Source: Amorphophallus konjac
Taxonomy: Eukaryota; Streptophyta; Magnoliopsida; Alismatales; Araceae
DNA: 64,000 nt
NCBI GenBank assembly: GCA_022559845.1
Contig: CM040129.1
Location: 62,001-126,000, forward strand
Direction of reading: 5' to 3'
Numbering within the stretch: the first letter of the stretch is position 1; each line of letters starts with the position of its first letter. Under the pieces are notes generated by a model. The model made no database searches. It saw only the letters and a program-made list of their open reading frames with translations, and had not been told where the DNA came from. Made by a program: the position numbers and the translations under genes. Shown one piece after another: positions 11,048 to 22,748 of the stretch.

Positions 11048-12435
11048 GCTGTAACGACCTGAGAATCCGATTACCGGGAAGGCCCGATAACCCGAGACTC
11101 GAACCACCGCCCACTAGTCGGGAGGGCTCGAAAGGGCTAAAAGGAGTGTGGAGGCACAAAGAAATAGAAAATAAGGCATGACAATTCAACAATTAACAGA
11201 AATACATAAACAACTACATCTACAACAGAGTCCAGTCCAACAGAAAGTAAAGTCTAAAGCAGTAAAGCGTACCTCTTGACTCGGCGAGCTGGCAACTAAG
11301 CACCTCCGCACCGCGCCCTTGAACCTCGAGGAAGAAGAACCGCCACACCTGAAAAGTAGGGAATGAGTCTCCAAAACAGAGACTCAGCAGGGATCCCGCG
11401 GAACCCCAACCGGAAACCACGGAGGTAGCGGAAAGGAGAGCTACAACTACAACAGGAACAGTGAACTGGCGGCCGGTCAAAACTCGGCACTACAGGTACT
11501 CCTACTGTACCAGAAACACACCCGGACTCACGGTCGGGGGCTACCGAACTACACTAGTACCGCTTACCGAATTAAAAACCCATGGCAACCACGCCGTAGA
11601 GGCCTATCTCCCAGAACACGGCCAACCTGGACACACTGTCCAAAGTGCAACCTTGACGCCTGGTCACGGGTACCGCACAACAAGACGCAACCTCGGTAAA
11701 GCCACTAGCACTAGTCTCACGGCATGAGAACCGACACACGCGCCACGGCGAGACAACTGAAACTCAACGGTCGACACGACCAAAACCCGAAGGTCAAAGT
11801 CACAGAAACTGACAATCTGTCACTCCCGACTCGACAGGAGTACCTCCCACTAGAAGCACAGTCGGTAGCGTCCCCTGACGTCTTACACCGCACCGCAAGT
11901 GAACTGCCTGACATGATAGCTCCTACCAAAGGTACGAACACAGCACAAGTAACCACAAACGAGTGACTAGCTGGGGTCACGCCCGTCGACGTGGGTCCAA
12001 TCGCCGCCAACCACGTGTGCACACACAGACCGTGCGTCCCTGGTCTAGCCCTCTAATCGATTTTCCCCTCAGCCAGACTCTGGCTGCAAGACGTCCCGAC
12101 GAAAATCGGTCCACAAACCGTCTCTAAGGGTAGCCTCTCCACCACTCCCTGGTGGGACCACACGTGTGTAGGCAGACTACGACTAGTGGAGGGTCACTGA
12201 GAGAGTAGACTCCCAAGACAACGGAAAACAACGTCCGAACTTGACGAAGTACGGGGACCGTCCCACGTACCAGCACCGTCGTACAGTGACCACTGTCGGA
12301 GAAGAAACGTGGCTCACAGTCCACGGGCCGCACGCTCGGCCACGCAGAAACGTAGAGACACGGTTCCCAAGGTAGCTCACAGGCTGCCACCAAATCCCAC
12401 TCTCAGGGAAAGGCGGGAACCCTCCAGCCCCAGGC

Positions 12436-12570
12436 TGGCAATTGGACTCGCAGTCCAAGGCCACCTGCATGGCCCACGCGGAAAGTACAGAAGCATGATT
12501 CCCGGGGCAACGCACAAGGTGCCACGCCGATAACTGGACTCGCAGTCCAAGGCCAAACACATGGCCCACT
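12436..12570. repeat. Duplicated 15-bp perfect palindrome in LTR
   Basis: TTGGACT-CGC-AGTCCAA (CTGGACT in the second copy) occurs twice about 98 bp apart, each followed by AAGGCCA and CATGGCCCAC. The copies are a direct duplication inside the LTR. Confidence 0.75.
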
Positions 12571-12891
12571 CGGGAATCATCTTCCAAGAAAACTCACGGC
12601 ATGTGGGGGAGACCCCACCGCACCCACACCGACACACGGTGACTCGGTCTAGCGTAACACAAAACCTCGGCACGCGAGAAGTCACCCGGACTCTCAAACC
12701 CACGGGCACGTTAAACGAGGTAGCATGGTCCTCCCGACACCCTCAAAATATGGACACAGAATCCCACGGGTGTCTGGGGCACTCACAAGACCGCAAGTCG
12801 ACCACTGGGTCACGACCGGGTCGACTAGGGACCTACACAACGCGAAACGATCGCAGAGAACATGAAAACTCATCTCGGCACCACACAGAGC

Positions 12892-13450
12892 CTGACGGTC
12901 TAAGCTTGGGCCGTCACAGTCTGTAACGGTCTAAGCCTCGACCGTCACAACCACTCTGACGCACCAACAAAGGGCCGTCGGAGTCTCGGTGCAAGTTGAG
13001 TGTGACGCGCCTACCCTGGTGCGTCACAGTCTCTGACGCGCCAGCCCTGGTGCGTTACAGTCTGTAACGCGCCAGCCTTGATGCGTCACAAGACAAGATG
13101 AAACCAACTGTGACGCGTCCCGCTCGGTGCGTCACAGACTGTAACGGACCGACTCTAGTGCGTTACAAGGTGGGTATGCGTCCGCTCTGACGCACCCACA
13201 CATGGGCGTTACAAGGCTGTGACGCGCCAGCCTTGGTGCGTCACATGCCTTGACCCGGAACGGTCAAAACCAACGACCGAGAGCCAACGGTCAGATCATC
13301 CCAAAAGGTCCAACCCAGGCACGTCACAGCGCCGTGGCGGTCTATCATGGGACCGTCACACCCACAGACCACCAAAAAGGCTAACGGGCCCTGTGACGCA
13401 CCCACCCTGGGGCGTCACAGGCTGTGACGGTCACTGGAAGGACCGTCACA
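12892..13450. repeat. Array of about 14 short hairpins inside the LTR
   Basis: Successive imperfect inverted repeats of about 28 bp have arms like TGTGACGCGCC and GGTGCGTCACA around 5-9 nt loops. Examples are 13001-13029, 13033-13060, 13062-13090, 13110-13137, 13218-13245, 13392-13421 and 13422-13450. A second flavour has arms CGGTC/GACCG (12892-12949, 13333-13359). Units abut almost directly, and some pair through T/C changes (GTAACG versus GTGACG) that keep G-T pairing possible in RNA. Confidence 0.9.
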
Positions 13451-13997
13451 CCCGTCCGAGCGCGAAACGGCGGGAAATAGCCCAAAAATCTGATCCACGC
13501 CCCGATCACCCCCGGGTGATGGGGAAACAAAGGGGAATCTATCCCCAAGCCCCTAGGCATGCATCTAAACCCCTAGATCGGCCAAAAACGCCGTAAAATG
13601 AGAGATCGGCTCACAACCCCAAAACATGGAGTTTTTCCCCAAATCGCCCCGATTAGCCCGCTCGGCTCACCACGACCAACAAAACTCGCGGGAAAGAAAG
13701 AGCACGAGCTGGGGGTCCATCTCCTTACCTCCACCGAAGATTTCGTGCCCCGAGCTCGCTGATCCGCAAAGAAAACGTCGCTGAAGCCTCGCCGTTCCAC
13801 GAACCTACGGCCGAGCTTCACCGCGCCTCCACTGCCTCGATCCTCATCCATCCTCGCCCGTGCCTCGCCCGCGCCGTCCCCGCCTCTCCCGCACTCCACC
13901 CATCGGCCACCGGAGAGAGTGGGAGAGAGGAGAGAGCGTGAGAAGAGAGAGGGAGAGAAGAGAGAAATGAGAGGGGAGAGAGAGAAAAAGGGAGGGG

Positions 13998-14007
13998 GTT
14001 TATATAG
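13998..14007 (-). promoter_or_regulatory. TATA motif of LTR promoter
   Basis: CTATATAAAC on the minus strand lies just upstream (in minus sense) of a CT-rich leader. Position and orientation fit the U3/R boundary of the LTR at 11050-14344. Confidence 0.65.
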
Positions 14008-14799
14008 AAAATATGGAAATTCTAAAAAATACCAAAAAATAGAAAATCACACCCTCGCGATCCTCGGAACGCACCGATCACGATGGTACCACCCGTGCCT
14101 AGGTGAACGACCCGGTTCACCGGCAACGAGGTTCCGAAGGAATTACCGAAACACACACCGGGAATCAGAAAACACACGCGAAAAAGCCGCGGACGCGCTC
14201 CAGGCCTCCGAAACAGCTTTGGATCGCGCCGATCCGAACACGAAAGATGTCTGAAACATCATTTCAGACACAACGGAGTCAGATTCACCGGAAACGCAGA
14301 TCCGGGACCCGAGAAGAAGGATCTGCAGAACCCGGGGCATTACATCTGGCGTTCGATATGCCTAGGTCGGTGCCCCTCGTGGGCTGGTGAATCCGTTGGC
14401 TGGCCCTATTGTGAAGTCCCGCGATCAATGACACCCAAGAGGGGGGTGAATTGGGTGATTACAAATTTTACGTAACCTTTTACCCTTTTTGAAATATGTG
14501 ATAGAATGCTAGATAAGAGATTCAAAACTATTTGATCACAAATCGGATTTATCAAACTTAATTAGATGATGATGTAGATTATGCAAGATATACGTGGATA
14601 AATCCGGAATCACACTCACTTAGAATGGAGGTAGAAGAAAAGGATCAAGCCACACAATCCAAAACACAATGCACATCAGTTTTTAAGGTGGTTCGGATGC
14701 AACGACGGCAATCCTACGTCCACCCCTCACCAAACCCGGTGAGGCTTCACTCGGGGATAAATCCCCAAACGGAGACGACGCTCCAACCACACACGCAGG

Positions 14800-15065
14800 A
14801 CGACGCCTGCACACACACACGAGGACACGCCCCAACACACACACACACACACGGAGACGAGGTCTCCAACACGATCCAACAAGCGGATCACCAACACAAA
14901 TACCCGCTGCTACAAGTGCAGCAATCCACACACACGAGACAGAATGGATCTAAACGATCTACACACACACACAAACGTAGATCTAGGAAGATCCACGCAC
15001 ACACACGAATCAAATACGACACACACACACACGACCACAGATCCAACAACGATCCACACACACAC
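14800..15065 (+). repeat. (AC)n-rich low-complexity tract with GATC spacers
   Basis: Runs of ACACAC separated by short GATC- and CGAC-containing spacers, about 265 bp. Any translation here is compositional and not a gene. Confidence 0.85.
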
Positions 15066-15699
15066 AACTTCGCAGTTTATAAGAAACACAAATTTGAAAC
15101 TCAAAGTACAAGACACCAAAACAAATAAACCACAGTTTAGAATGCTCCTAATTTAGGCTCCCCCTGGGTGTATGATGCAGATCTTACGTTGATTCCTTCT
15201 TTGCTTGAATGGCTTTAAACTAAGCTTGAATGGACCTTGAGAATCTTTAACCTTTCACCTTGAGCACCCTCTTTTTGAATCTATGCTTGCTTGCTTGCTT
15301 CTTTTCTTCTTTCTCCTTGGATAGTCTTTCCTTGATCTTCCTTGAATGCTTGCTTGCCTCTTCACTTGAATGGAAGTATATTGGCTTCAGATTTACCTTC
15401 AATGTGTTGAGGAAGGATGGAAATCTTGCTGCACGAAGTATTATTCACGGAGCTACATTACCCTCTCCTTCTTCTTCACTTGGACAGTCTCCTCTTGATC
15501 TCCCTTGAAGCCCTCTTGGATCCCTTAGGGTTTATGGCCCAAAATGATATGTTTTATAGCCCTTGAATGGTCCATAGACAAGCACCAGACCAGATCCACA
15601 AATCATGGTGAAATTGGGGTCATTGGGATTAAACAAATGGGTAGAAAGACCTCTCCTCGAGCTTGAAACAAAAGTCAACAAAAGGGGGCCTCGGGGCTG

Positions 15700-15880
15700 G
15701 CGGTCGACCGGAAGGCATGGGACGGTCGACCGAAATTTTACAGTCGGTTGATTTTTCATCTCTGGCAAAATCGGTCGATCGGACGCCTAGGGGCGGTCGA
15801 CCGAAACCTGTAAAAATGCCATCTTTTCGGTTATGGCAATTCTGGTCGACCGACCAAGGTGTGTTGGTCGACCAGAAAGA
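15700..15880. repeat. Cluster of GGTCGACC palindromes
   Basis: GGTCGACCG/CGGTCGACC-type palindromes occur at about 15701, 15722, 15774 (variant GGTCGATCGG), 15795, 15843 and 15866. Repeated palindromic motifs in LTRs are a described hallmark of Sireviruses, which supports that assignment. Confidence 0.8.
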
Positions 15881-15967
15881 CCTATACCTGCAAAAATGAA
15901 GTGTTAGCCCAAAGAAACATGTCCATAAGTCAAGGGCTTCATGTCCATATCAAATCCATGCATTTTG

Positions 15968-18900
15968 TGATGTGAAATCAACCCCAGGTCTATGATTTTC
16001 TTCCTTAATTTCAAGAAATGTGCTTCATCATGGTTCATAAGAGGATAAATACAGATGAGCCATGCATCGTGGGGTGGAACTGGTATGCATTAGAGGTAGA
16101 AGTTGCTTATGGATTGGGTCCCCTCTTCATGGTCTTGTAGCAGCCTGGTGTATTCTGTCGGAATCCATTGAGCTTGATGATACTTTGTTAGCTTTCGTCC
16201 CTCCTTGGGAGGGGATTTCACGCCCTCTTCCCAGATATCCCATGCATTAAAATCTCAGCAGGATCTTAACCCAGAACCAACATAAAGAGGAGTGGTCATG
16301 GCATTAAATGAGCCATGCACGTATTGTAAGGATAGGCCGTGCAGAAAGTGTTCAGATGAGGCACTCCTATCCTTTTTGTAAAATTTGAACCTGAGCACTT
16401 ATGCCTTTGAGTGGGTGAACGATACCCTTGTATTTGCCGGTGGTACCACTGGTGCGTTGCATTGTCATTTTATTGAAGAGTCTTTGATGCTTTTATTTCT
16501 TTCTCAATGTCTCCAAGCCATCCTCCATTTCTAGCTTTTCATGCGGGTTAATATCTCTTGAGCATAGGAGATAAGCTGAACATAACTGTAGCTTTTCTGA
16601 TGCACTTTTGCTACTATACTTCCCAGTTGGATAGGGCATCTCCATGGGCGCAACCAGACGGTGCCTCAGCCACTCCTGTTACCATTGGGCTGGCGGTGAG
16701 AGCAGTCGAGGCGGCTGACACATGTCGCGCCGGCAGGGCGTCGGTGCTGAGGGCATTGTCACTGACACAGTAGCAAACAAGTTGGCGTGCTGTTGGAGGC
16801 CTGCTTGGAGTCGACAGTTGGCGGATGGCTGGGCAGGGTCACGGACGTGATGGCGGCGTGTCAACAGTGGCAACTGCTTGCTTAGAGAGGGGGCAGTTCG
16901 CTTGTGCGTCAGCGATCCTGGGCAGGGGAATGGGAGTGAAGGAGGGGGGAGGGGGCAACAGTCCTGAATATGGAAAGCTGGTGAATAGATGGACCGTGGC
17001 AGGCGTGTGGGATGACTTGAAGGTGAGCCAGCGTGCTAGGGAACATGCAGATGGCGGTGGCGGACTGGGTGTGGCGAGGCGAGCTGTGGCTACTGTGGAC
17101 GTGGGTGGCAGCCGCGGAGGGAGACGAGGGACATGGCAGGTCTAGAACGTGGAGCAGGTCGTATGGGGCGGGGTGGAGTGCAGGTGGGTGGAGGCGGGGT
17201 GTTCTGCATGGGTTGACGGGTGGGGCTTGGATGCTTGCAGAGGGTCGAGGCAAGGAGCGAGAAATGGAGCTCTATTCTAAACAAAGCAACCGGGTGCAGA
17301 AAATAGAGAGAGGAAGAGAATGAGAGGGAGTGCAGAGGAGGGGAGATAGGGGAAGAGAGAGGGAAGAACGGAGGAACTAGAGGTTTAGAGAGAGAGAGGG
17401 TTGTAAAGTGGGGGGCAGGAGAATCGGAGGCCGGTGGAAGAACGTAAGGGGAGCAAAAGGGAAGGGGAGGAGAAAAGAAGAGTTCGGCTGTGGTGAAGAG
17501 GCAGGGAGTTTAACAGGTAACGGAGAGATAAGGAATCGCGTGCATGGCCGTGGGCTTCGCGGTGACTTCGCACGGGAGTGTAGGGGTGAGAGAAGATGAG
17601 GGGGGTAGGGAGAGAGGAGGACAGTGTGTGGGGTGGTTGCGGCTTGGGTGGGACATGGGGATTGCTACACGAAGTGGGGAGTTGGAGAAGAGGGGAAGCT
17701 TAGGGAAAGGGGAAGGCATAGGGAGAGGAGAGGCCGTGTAAGGAATGGAGAGGGGGAGAGAATGAAGAAGGCCAGCAGGGGGGATGGCCGGTGCAAGAGT
17801 GACAGAGGGAGAAGGGTCGACGAGAGGAGGGGAAGATGAGGTTAAGAGAGAGAGAGGGAGGGGTGGAGATGTGGGGGGGGGGGGAAGGGGGGTAGGAGGC
17901 ACCTGCGGTGCCCCTGTTTCAAGCAGGGGATCTCATGCGGGATTGGAGAGAGTAAGGGGGAAGGAGAAAGGGACTTGTGGGGGAAGAGGGAAATGGAGAG
18001 AGGAGGCCCATGGCGGAGTTAGAAAGAGAGGAGTGGTTACGTGAGAGGGGGGGCTGCCGATGTGCTCCGAGGTGAGAGATGCCAGCCGGCAGCCGTGCTG
18101 GGCGAGGGGAGTGCTGCCGCGGTGGGACTTTGGCGGCCTGCTCGTCGAAGGAGGACGATGACCCTGGAGGCAACGGGGCAGCAACAAGTGTCCTTGGCAA
18201 CTGCTTCGCTAAGGACGACGACGCGCTGGAGGGTGGCTGGCGTCCTTACCGACGTGGTCGACTGCGAGCCCTGCATGGCGACCGCTGTAGACGTGGAAGG
18301 TGACTGCGGCGGGCCCGTGACGAGAGGGAGCGGCGAGTGGCCGACGTCAGGCTCCGGCTTCCCAAAATGACTGGGTGGGGATGGCTTGTGGCGATGGAGA
18401 AGGGGAGAGGCAGGGGTCTTCTCGGAGGAGACGCGAACGTCGCCGGGTGCTCGTTCGACGGGTGCGAAGGAGGTGGGAAGCACGAGACTTTGCTGGCACG
18501 TGGAAGATGGTGGTGGTGGGAACGGGCTACAGGGAGAGCTGAGGCGGTGCGGTGGGTGTAGAAGTGGCTGGACGGTGCCTGGGGTGGGATACAAATGGGC
18601 ACGATGGCTAGTGAGAGGGAGGGTCGGCGGGCGTGCTCCCTGGTGGGCTGGGCAGTGGCGTATGATAAAGGCGGTGGAAGTGTATAGGGGGGTTGCATGT
18701 CGATAGAGGGTGTGCTGGTAGCTTGGCTGGTAGCAGTTGGACGAAGTAGGAGGTTAGAGAGGGAGTAGGGAGAGGATGAATGAGTGCCTGGTTCCACTGT
18801 TCAGAATAAGGGCTCCACAGTGTGATAAAGTAAGGGAAAGAGAGAGGGTAAGAGAGTGGACTGGGGTGTGGGAGAGAGGGGGCAAGGTGGTGATTGGTGG

Positions 18901-19588
18901 TGTTGGCCATGGAAGATGAACTTTAGAGGGAGGGGAGGGGGAGATAGACTGCAATTTGCAGGGAGAGAGGGGGCTGAGGGCTGGAGGAAGGGGGGGTAGG
19001 ATAGTGTGGCCAAACTTTGGATGTGAGGGAGGGGAGTTTAAGAAGCAAAAGGAAGGGGGGGAAGGAGAAGGCCTGCGGCCAAGGGGAATTTGCAGGAGGA
19101 TCTAGAAGGAGAGAGAAGAGGATAAAATGTGGGAGAGAAGGGATGGGGAGAGAGGAGAGAAAGGTGGAGAGGGTAAAGGGCTACATCTTTCCAAAAATTA
19201 ACTTCACTTCATTGTCTATTAAAGAGAGGTTACATGTCACCTTTATAGACTCTACAAAGAAAATCAAAAGACACTCATTAAACTTCAACTAACACCTAAT
19301 ACCTCAGACTCATTATATCTCTAGTGGGAAGACTAAAAGACACTTAAAAACAAATGACTACATGATGTGGATATTTTATTTCCACTACAAAAGAAAACAC
19401 ACATCTAGGCCCACTAATATGGCCCATTAACATAAAACACTTAAAATAGCAAATATAGTTTGATAGTTGCCCAAGTTGATTGACGATCCCGTCAAACCTC
19501 TCCGCTTGGAGGAGGTTCGACCTCGAACCTCGTAGCACAGGATCCCGATCTGATGGAACAGCTCGGTTCCCTAAGCTCTGATACCATT
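15968..19588 (-). mobile_element. LTR array unit A (LTR plus short internal segment with PBS)
   Basis: The unit begins (plus sense) TGATGTGAAATC and ends at the start of the next unit at 19589; it is 3,621 bp long. A minus-strand PBS lies at 19575-19586. A minus-strand TATA-like CTATAAAGG near 19240 lies in sequence that resembles the U3 of the chromovirus LTR at 31917. I therefore think the LTR reaches about 19494 and the internal segment is only about 94 bp. The alternative is a 2.9-kb LTR with about 0.7 kb internal, based on where unit C stops. No gag or pol is present. The stretch 16.9-19.2 kb is strongly purine-biased on the plus strand. Confidence 0.75.
19575..19586 (-). promoter_or_regulatory. 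Primer-binding site between array units A and B
   Basis: Minus-strand TGGTATCAGAGC, 2 nt from the LTR end (TTTCACATCA) of unit B. Confidence 0.9.
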
Positions 19589-20068
19589 TGATGTGAAATC
19601 AACCCCAGGTCTATGATTTTCTTCCTTAATTTCAAGAAATGTGCTTCATCATGGTTCATAAGAGGATAAATACAGATGAGCCATGCATCGTGGGGTGGAA
19701 CTGGTACGCAGTAGAGGTAGAAGTTGCTTATGGATTGAGTCCCCTCTTCATGGTCTTGTAGCAGCCTGGTGTACTCTGTCGGAATCCATTGAGCTTGATG
19801 ATACTTTGTCAGCTTTCGTCCCTCCTTGGGAGGGGATTTCACGCCCTCTTCCCAGATATCGCATGCATTAAAATCTCAGCATGATCTTAACCTAGAACCA
19901 ACATAAAGAGGAGTGGTCATGGCATTAAATGAGCCATGCACGTATTGTAAGGACAGCCCGTGCAGAAAGTGTTCAGATGAGGCACTCCTATCCTTTTTGT
20001 AAAATTTGAACCTGAGCACTTATGGCTTTGAGTGGGTGAACGATACCCTTGTATTTGCTGGTGGTACC

Positions 20069-22748
20069 TGATGTGACACCACCTTGGGGTGATGACCACA
20101 AGACAATATGACCCTTAGACCTAAGGTTGCAAGCAAGTAAATTGGCGATGATACCACTCGAGCGGCTCACTCGCTTGGTGCACACTTGTGCCCGCGGGCA
20201 ACTAAACGATAATGGAGAGGGTCCGGGGTGGGACAATGATGCTCCGGTGCTTGGCAAGCTTGGGGAGAACCCCAATTGGGCCAGGGATGCCCACTCACGG
20301 GCGGCCGTCACACCATGGGTGTGGGTTGAAATGGCTCGCTCACAACTCGCCCGCGATGGACACTCACGTATTCGGCAATTTGGGCCGGGCCCTCGCTCTC
20401 CGTCCGACGCAGCAAAGCAAGAATACTAAGCTAAGCAAGTGCTATTGACCAGCAAGGAAAGGGGGACCGAGGCTCACCTAGCCGGCGTGAAGACGCCAAC
20501 TCCGGCCGAAGACGGGGGCGAGCGGGGACGCAAGGGTTTGCGCCCGCAAGCCGCGTCGGTGTCGCTTCAAATCTGCGAAAATATTATTACATGAACTACA
20601 CCTCTCGCAGGAGGGGGGCTCTTGGGGTGGGGGTTAGACTTATTACAACCAAGATTACCTCCACGCAGGGAGGGGACTTCAGTCCGTCAAGCGGGGTGGG
20701 GAAATAATGAAGAGAACGCCGACTCTCCAAGCTTCGCCGGTTCTGCCACTCTTCAGTTTTGCTGAACAGGTTGTCGATGAAGATGCTGCCACTGACTCAA
20801 CCGAGCTCCAAATTTGATGAAACCTGTGCCAAAAGTTCCCCAGCTGGCCGAGGATGATGCTCGAAGTTTTTGGGAAGCTCTGGAACTTGGGGCTGATCGG
20901 ACCGGCGACTGGAGCATGACATCAACACTCTGCCTCTGACTGATGCAGAACTGATACAGTGGATTGCAGAAGGCACTACGGTCGCTCCCGAACTCCAAAT
21001 TGAACGAAACTGGCGGTGAGGCGATCGTGGTTGGAGTAGCTTCGAGCAGAAATTGACGGGGCCACAATCCGAGGTCGGAGAGGAGAATGGTGGCCGGAGA
21101 ATTGAAGACAATTCGAACCTGGACCTGCAGGGGGCAGACTGCACACTCCGGCGAAGAAATTCAGAACAAATAGCTCGGATGGGCGATTGGCGTCGTTCCT
21201 TCTGCTACTGATGGAGGACTAGACGAAGAAGAATTTTGTAGAAGGAAGCGTGATCGAATTCCTCCAAGGTTGGCCGCTGAACGGCTTCCAAGATCACTCT
21301 GGCCTTCAGTCTGGGACAGATTGCGCAGTTGTTGAAGATGACGTTCCTCCGGACAGCTCCGAACTCGGATGCAGGCAGGAGTACCACCGTTGGAAAGAAG
21401 ACTTGGAGATGATTCCAGCAATATAAGATATGCCATCGGGAGCCTTCAGGGGAAGTCGTGGCTGCTGCTGAAAATCACTGCTTTTCTGAAACCTGCAACA
21501 GGGACAGAATAGGTGGAGGAGAGGGTGTGGGGAAGGACATGAACAAGGGGTTATTTGGTGGATGGGGAAGGGGGGGGGGGTGCGACCTTGGGTGGTTAGG
21601 GAGGTAGGGAGATGAAAGGGCACCGCCCAAGGGAGAGGGAAATTCAAAATTTGACCTAGGGAAGGGCTCTTTCAGTCTTGGGGAGAGGGAGGGTTGCTTG
21701 GGAGAGTGGAAAGGTGCCTAGGAGAAAGGGTTTCCACCTAGGGGTTGGAGGGGGAATTGAATGAGTGCATGGGGAAGGGGAAGGGGCCTTAATGAGGGGT
21801 GAATGGGGAGGAGAGAGAATGAATTTCGAAATTGGGGTGGGGAGGAGAGAGAGAGGGGGCACAACCCACTTAGAGAGAGTGATAGTAAGAGAGAGAGAGA
21901 GGGAGATATTGAGAGGGAACTAGAAGGTGTGGAAATTTTCTGGATTCAATATTCAAGCATCATCCTCGGCCAGCTGGGAAACTTTTGGCACCGGTTTCAT
22001 CAAATTTGGAGCTCGGTTGAGTCCGTGGCAGCATCTTCATCGACAACCTGTTCAGCAAAACTGAAGAGTGGCAGAACCGGCGAAGCTTGGAGAGTCGGCG
22101 TTCTCTTCATAATTTCCCCACCCCGCTTGGCCGGCTGAAGGCCCCTCCCTGCGTGGAGGTAATCTTGGTTGTAATAAGTCTAACCCCCACCCCAAGAGCC
22201 CCCCTCCTGCGAGAGGTGTAGTTCATGTAATAATATTTTCGCAGATTTGAAGCGACACCGACGCGGCTTGCGGGCGCAAACCCTTGCCTCCCCGTTCGCC
22301 CCCATCTTCGGCCGGAGTTGGCGTCTTCACGCCGGCTAGGTGAGCCTCGGTCCCCCTTTCCTTGCTGGTCAATATCACTTGCTTAGCTTAGTATTCTTGC
22401 TTTGCTGCGTCGGACGGAGAACGAGGGCCCGGCCCAAATTGCCGAATACGTGAGTGTCCATCGCGGGCGAGTTGTGAGCGAGCCATTTCAACCCACACCC
22501 ATGGTGTGACGGCCACCCGTGAGTGGGCATCCCTGGCCCAATTGGGGTTCTCCCCAAGCTTGCCAAGCACCAGAGCATCATTGTCCCACCCCGGACCCTC
22601 TCCATTATCGTTTAGTTGCCCACAGGCACAAGTGTGCACCAAGCGAGTGAGCCGCTCGAGTGGTATCATCGCCAATTTGCTTGCTTGCAACCTTAGGTCC
22701 AAGGGTCATATTGTCTTGTGGTCATCACCCCAAGGTGGTGTCACATCA
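20069..22748. mobile_element. Palindromic LTR-derived element, 2,680 bp, with 5-bp TSD
   Basis: The left end reads TGATGTGACACCACC and the right end GGTGGTGTCACATCA. About 795 bp at each end are near-identical inverted copies (20069 to about 20862, and about 21952 to 22748), around a 1.09-kb unique, partly purine-rich centre. The 5-bp direct repeat GTACC flanks it (20064-20068, 22749-22753). Units A and C carry the unoccupied GTACC once (16443-16447, 26376-26380). The termini resemble the start of the chromovirus LTR at 31917 (both have GACCCTTGGACCTA a little inside). It looks like one LTR whose far end has been replaced by an inverted copy of its own beginning. No transposase, gag or pol is visible. 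Confidence 0.9.

Larger units (their letters stand above)
11050..14344 (-). mobile_element. 5' LTR (3.3 kb) of a truncated LTR retrotransposon
   Basis: On the minus strand it begins TGTAATGCCCCGG and ends GGTCGTTACA, with terminal inverted TGTAA..TTACA, and is followed by a PBS. A TATA motif (CTATATAAAC, minus) at 13998-14007 marks a likely U3 promoter about 340 bp from the LTR start. The interior carries an array of short hairpins (12892-13450) and two copies of a small palindrome. No second LTR is seen in the window, so target duplication cannot be tested; the 5' flank is TCTGG at 14345. Confidence 0.85.
14429..15967 (+). mobile_element. Sirevirus-like LTR, left part (interrupted at 15968)
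   Basis: It begins TGACACCCAAGAGGGGGGT, a start seen in Copia/Sirevirus-type plant LTRs. It contains the GTGGTTCGG block followed by CCTACGTCCACCCCTC at 14689-14730, also found in the sister copy at 59.7 kb. The interior has an AC-rich tract (14800-15065) and six GGTCGACC-type palindromes (15700-15880). There is no coding ORF. The LTR is cut by the array at 15968; the sequence after 28831 may be its continuation, but the right end could not be fixed. Confidence 0.6.

Noticed and set aside
12880..13460. CRISPR-like array
   Set aside because: The repeated units are abutting hairpins without unique spacers, in a plant LTR.
14800..15128. His/Thr-rich protein frame
   Set aside because: Translation of an (AC)n tract; composition only.
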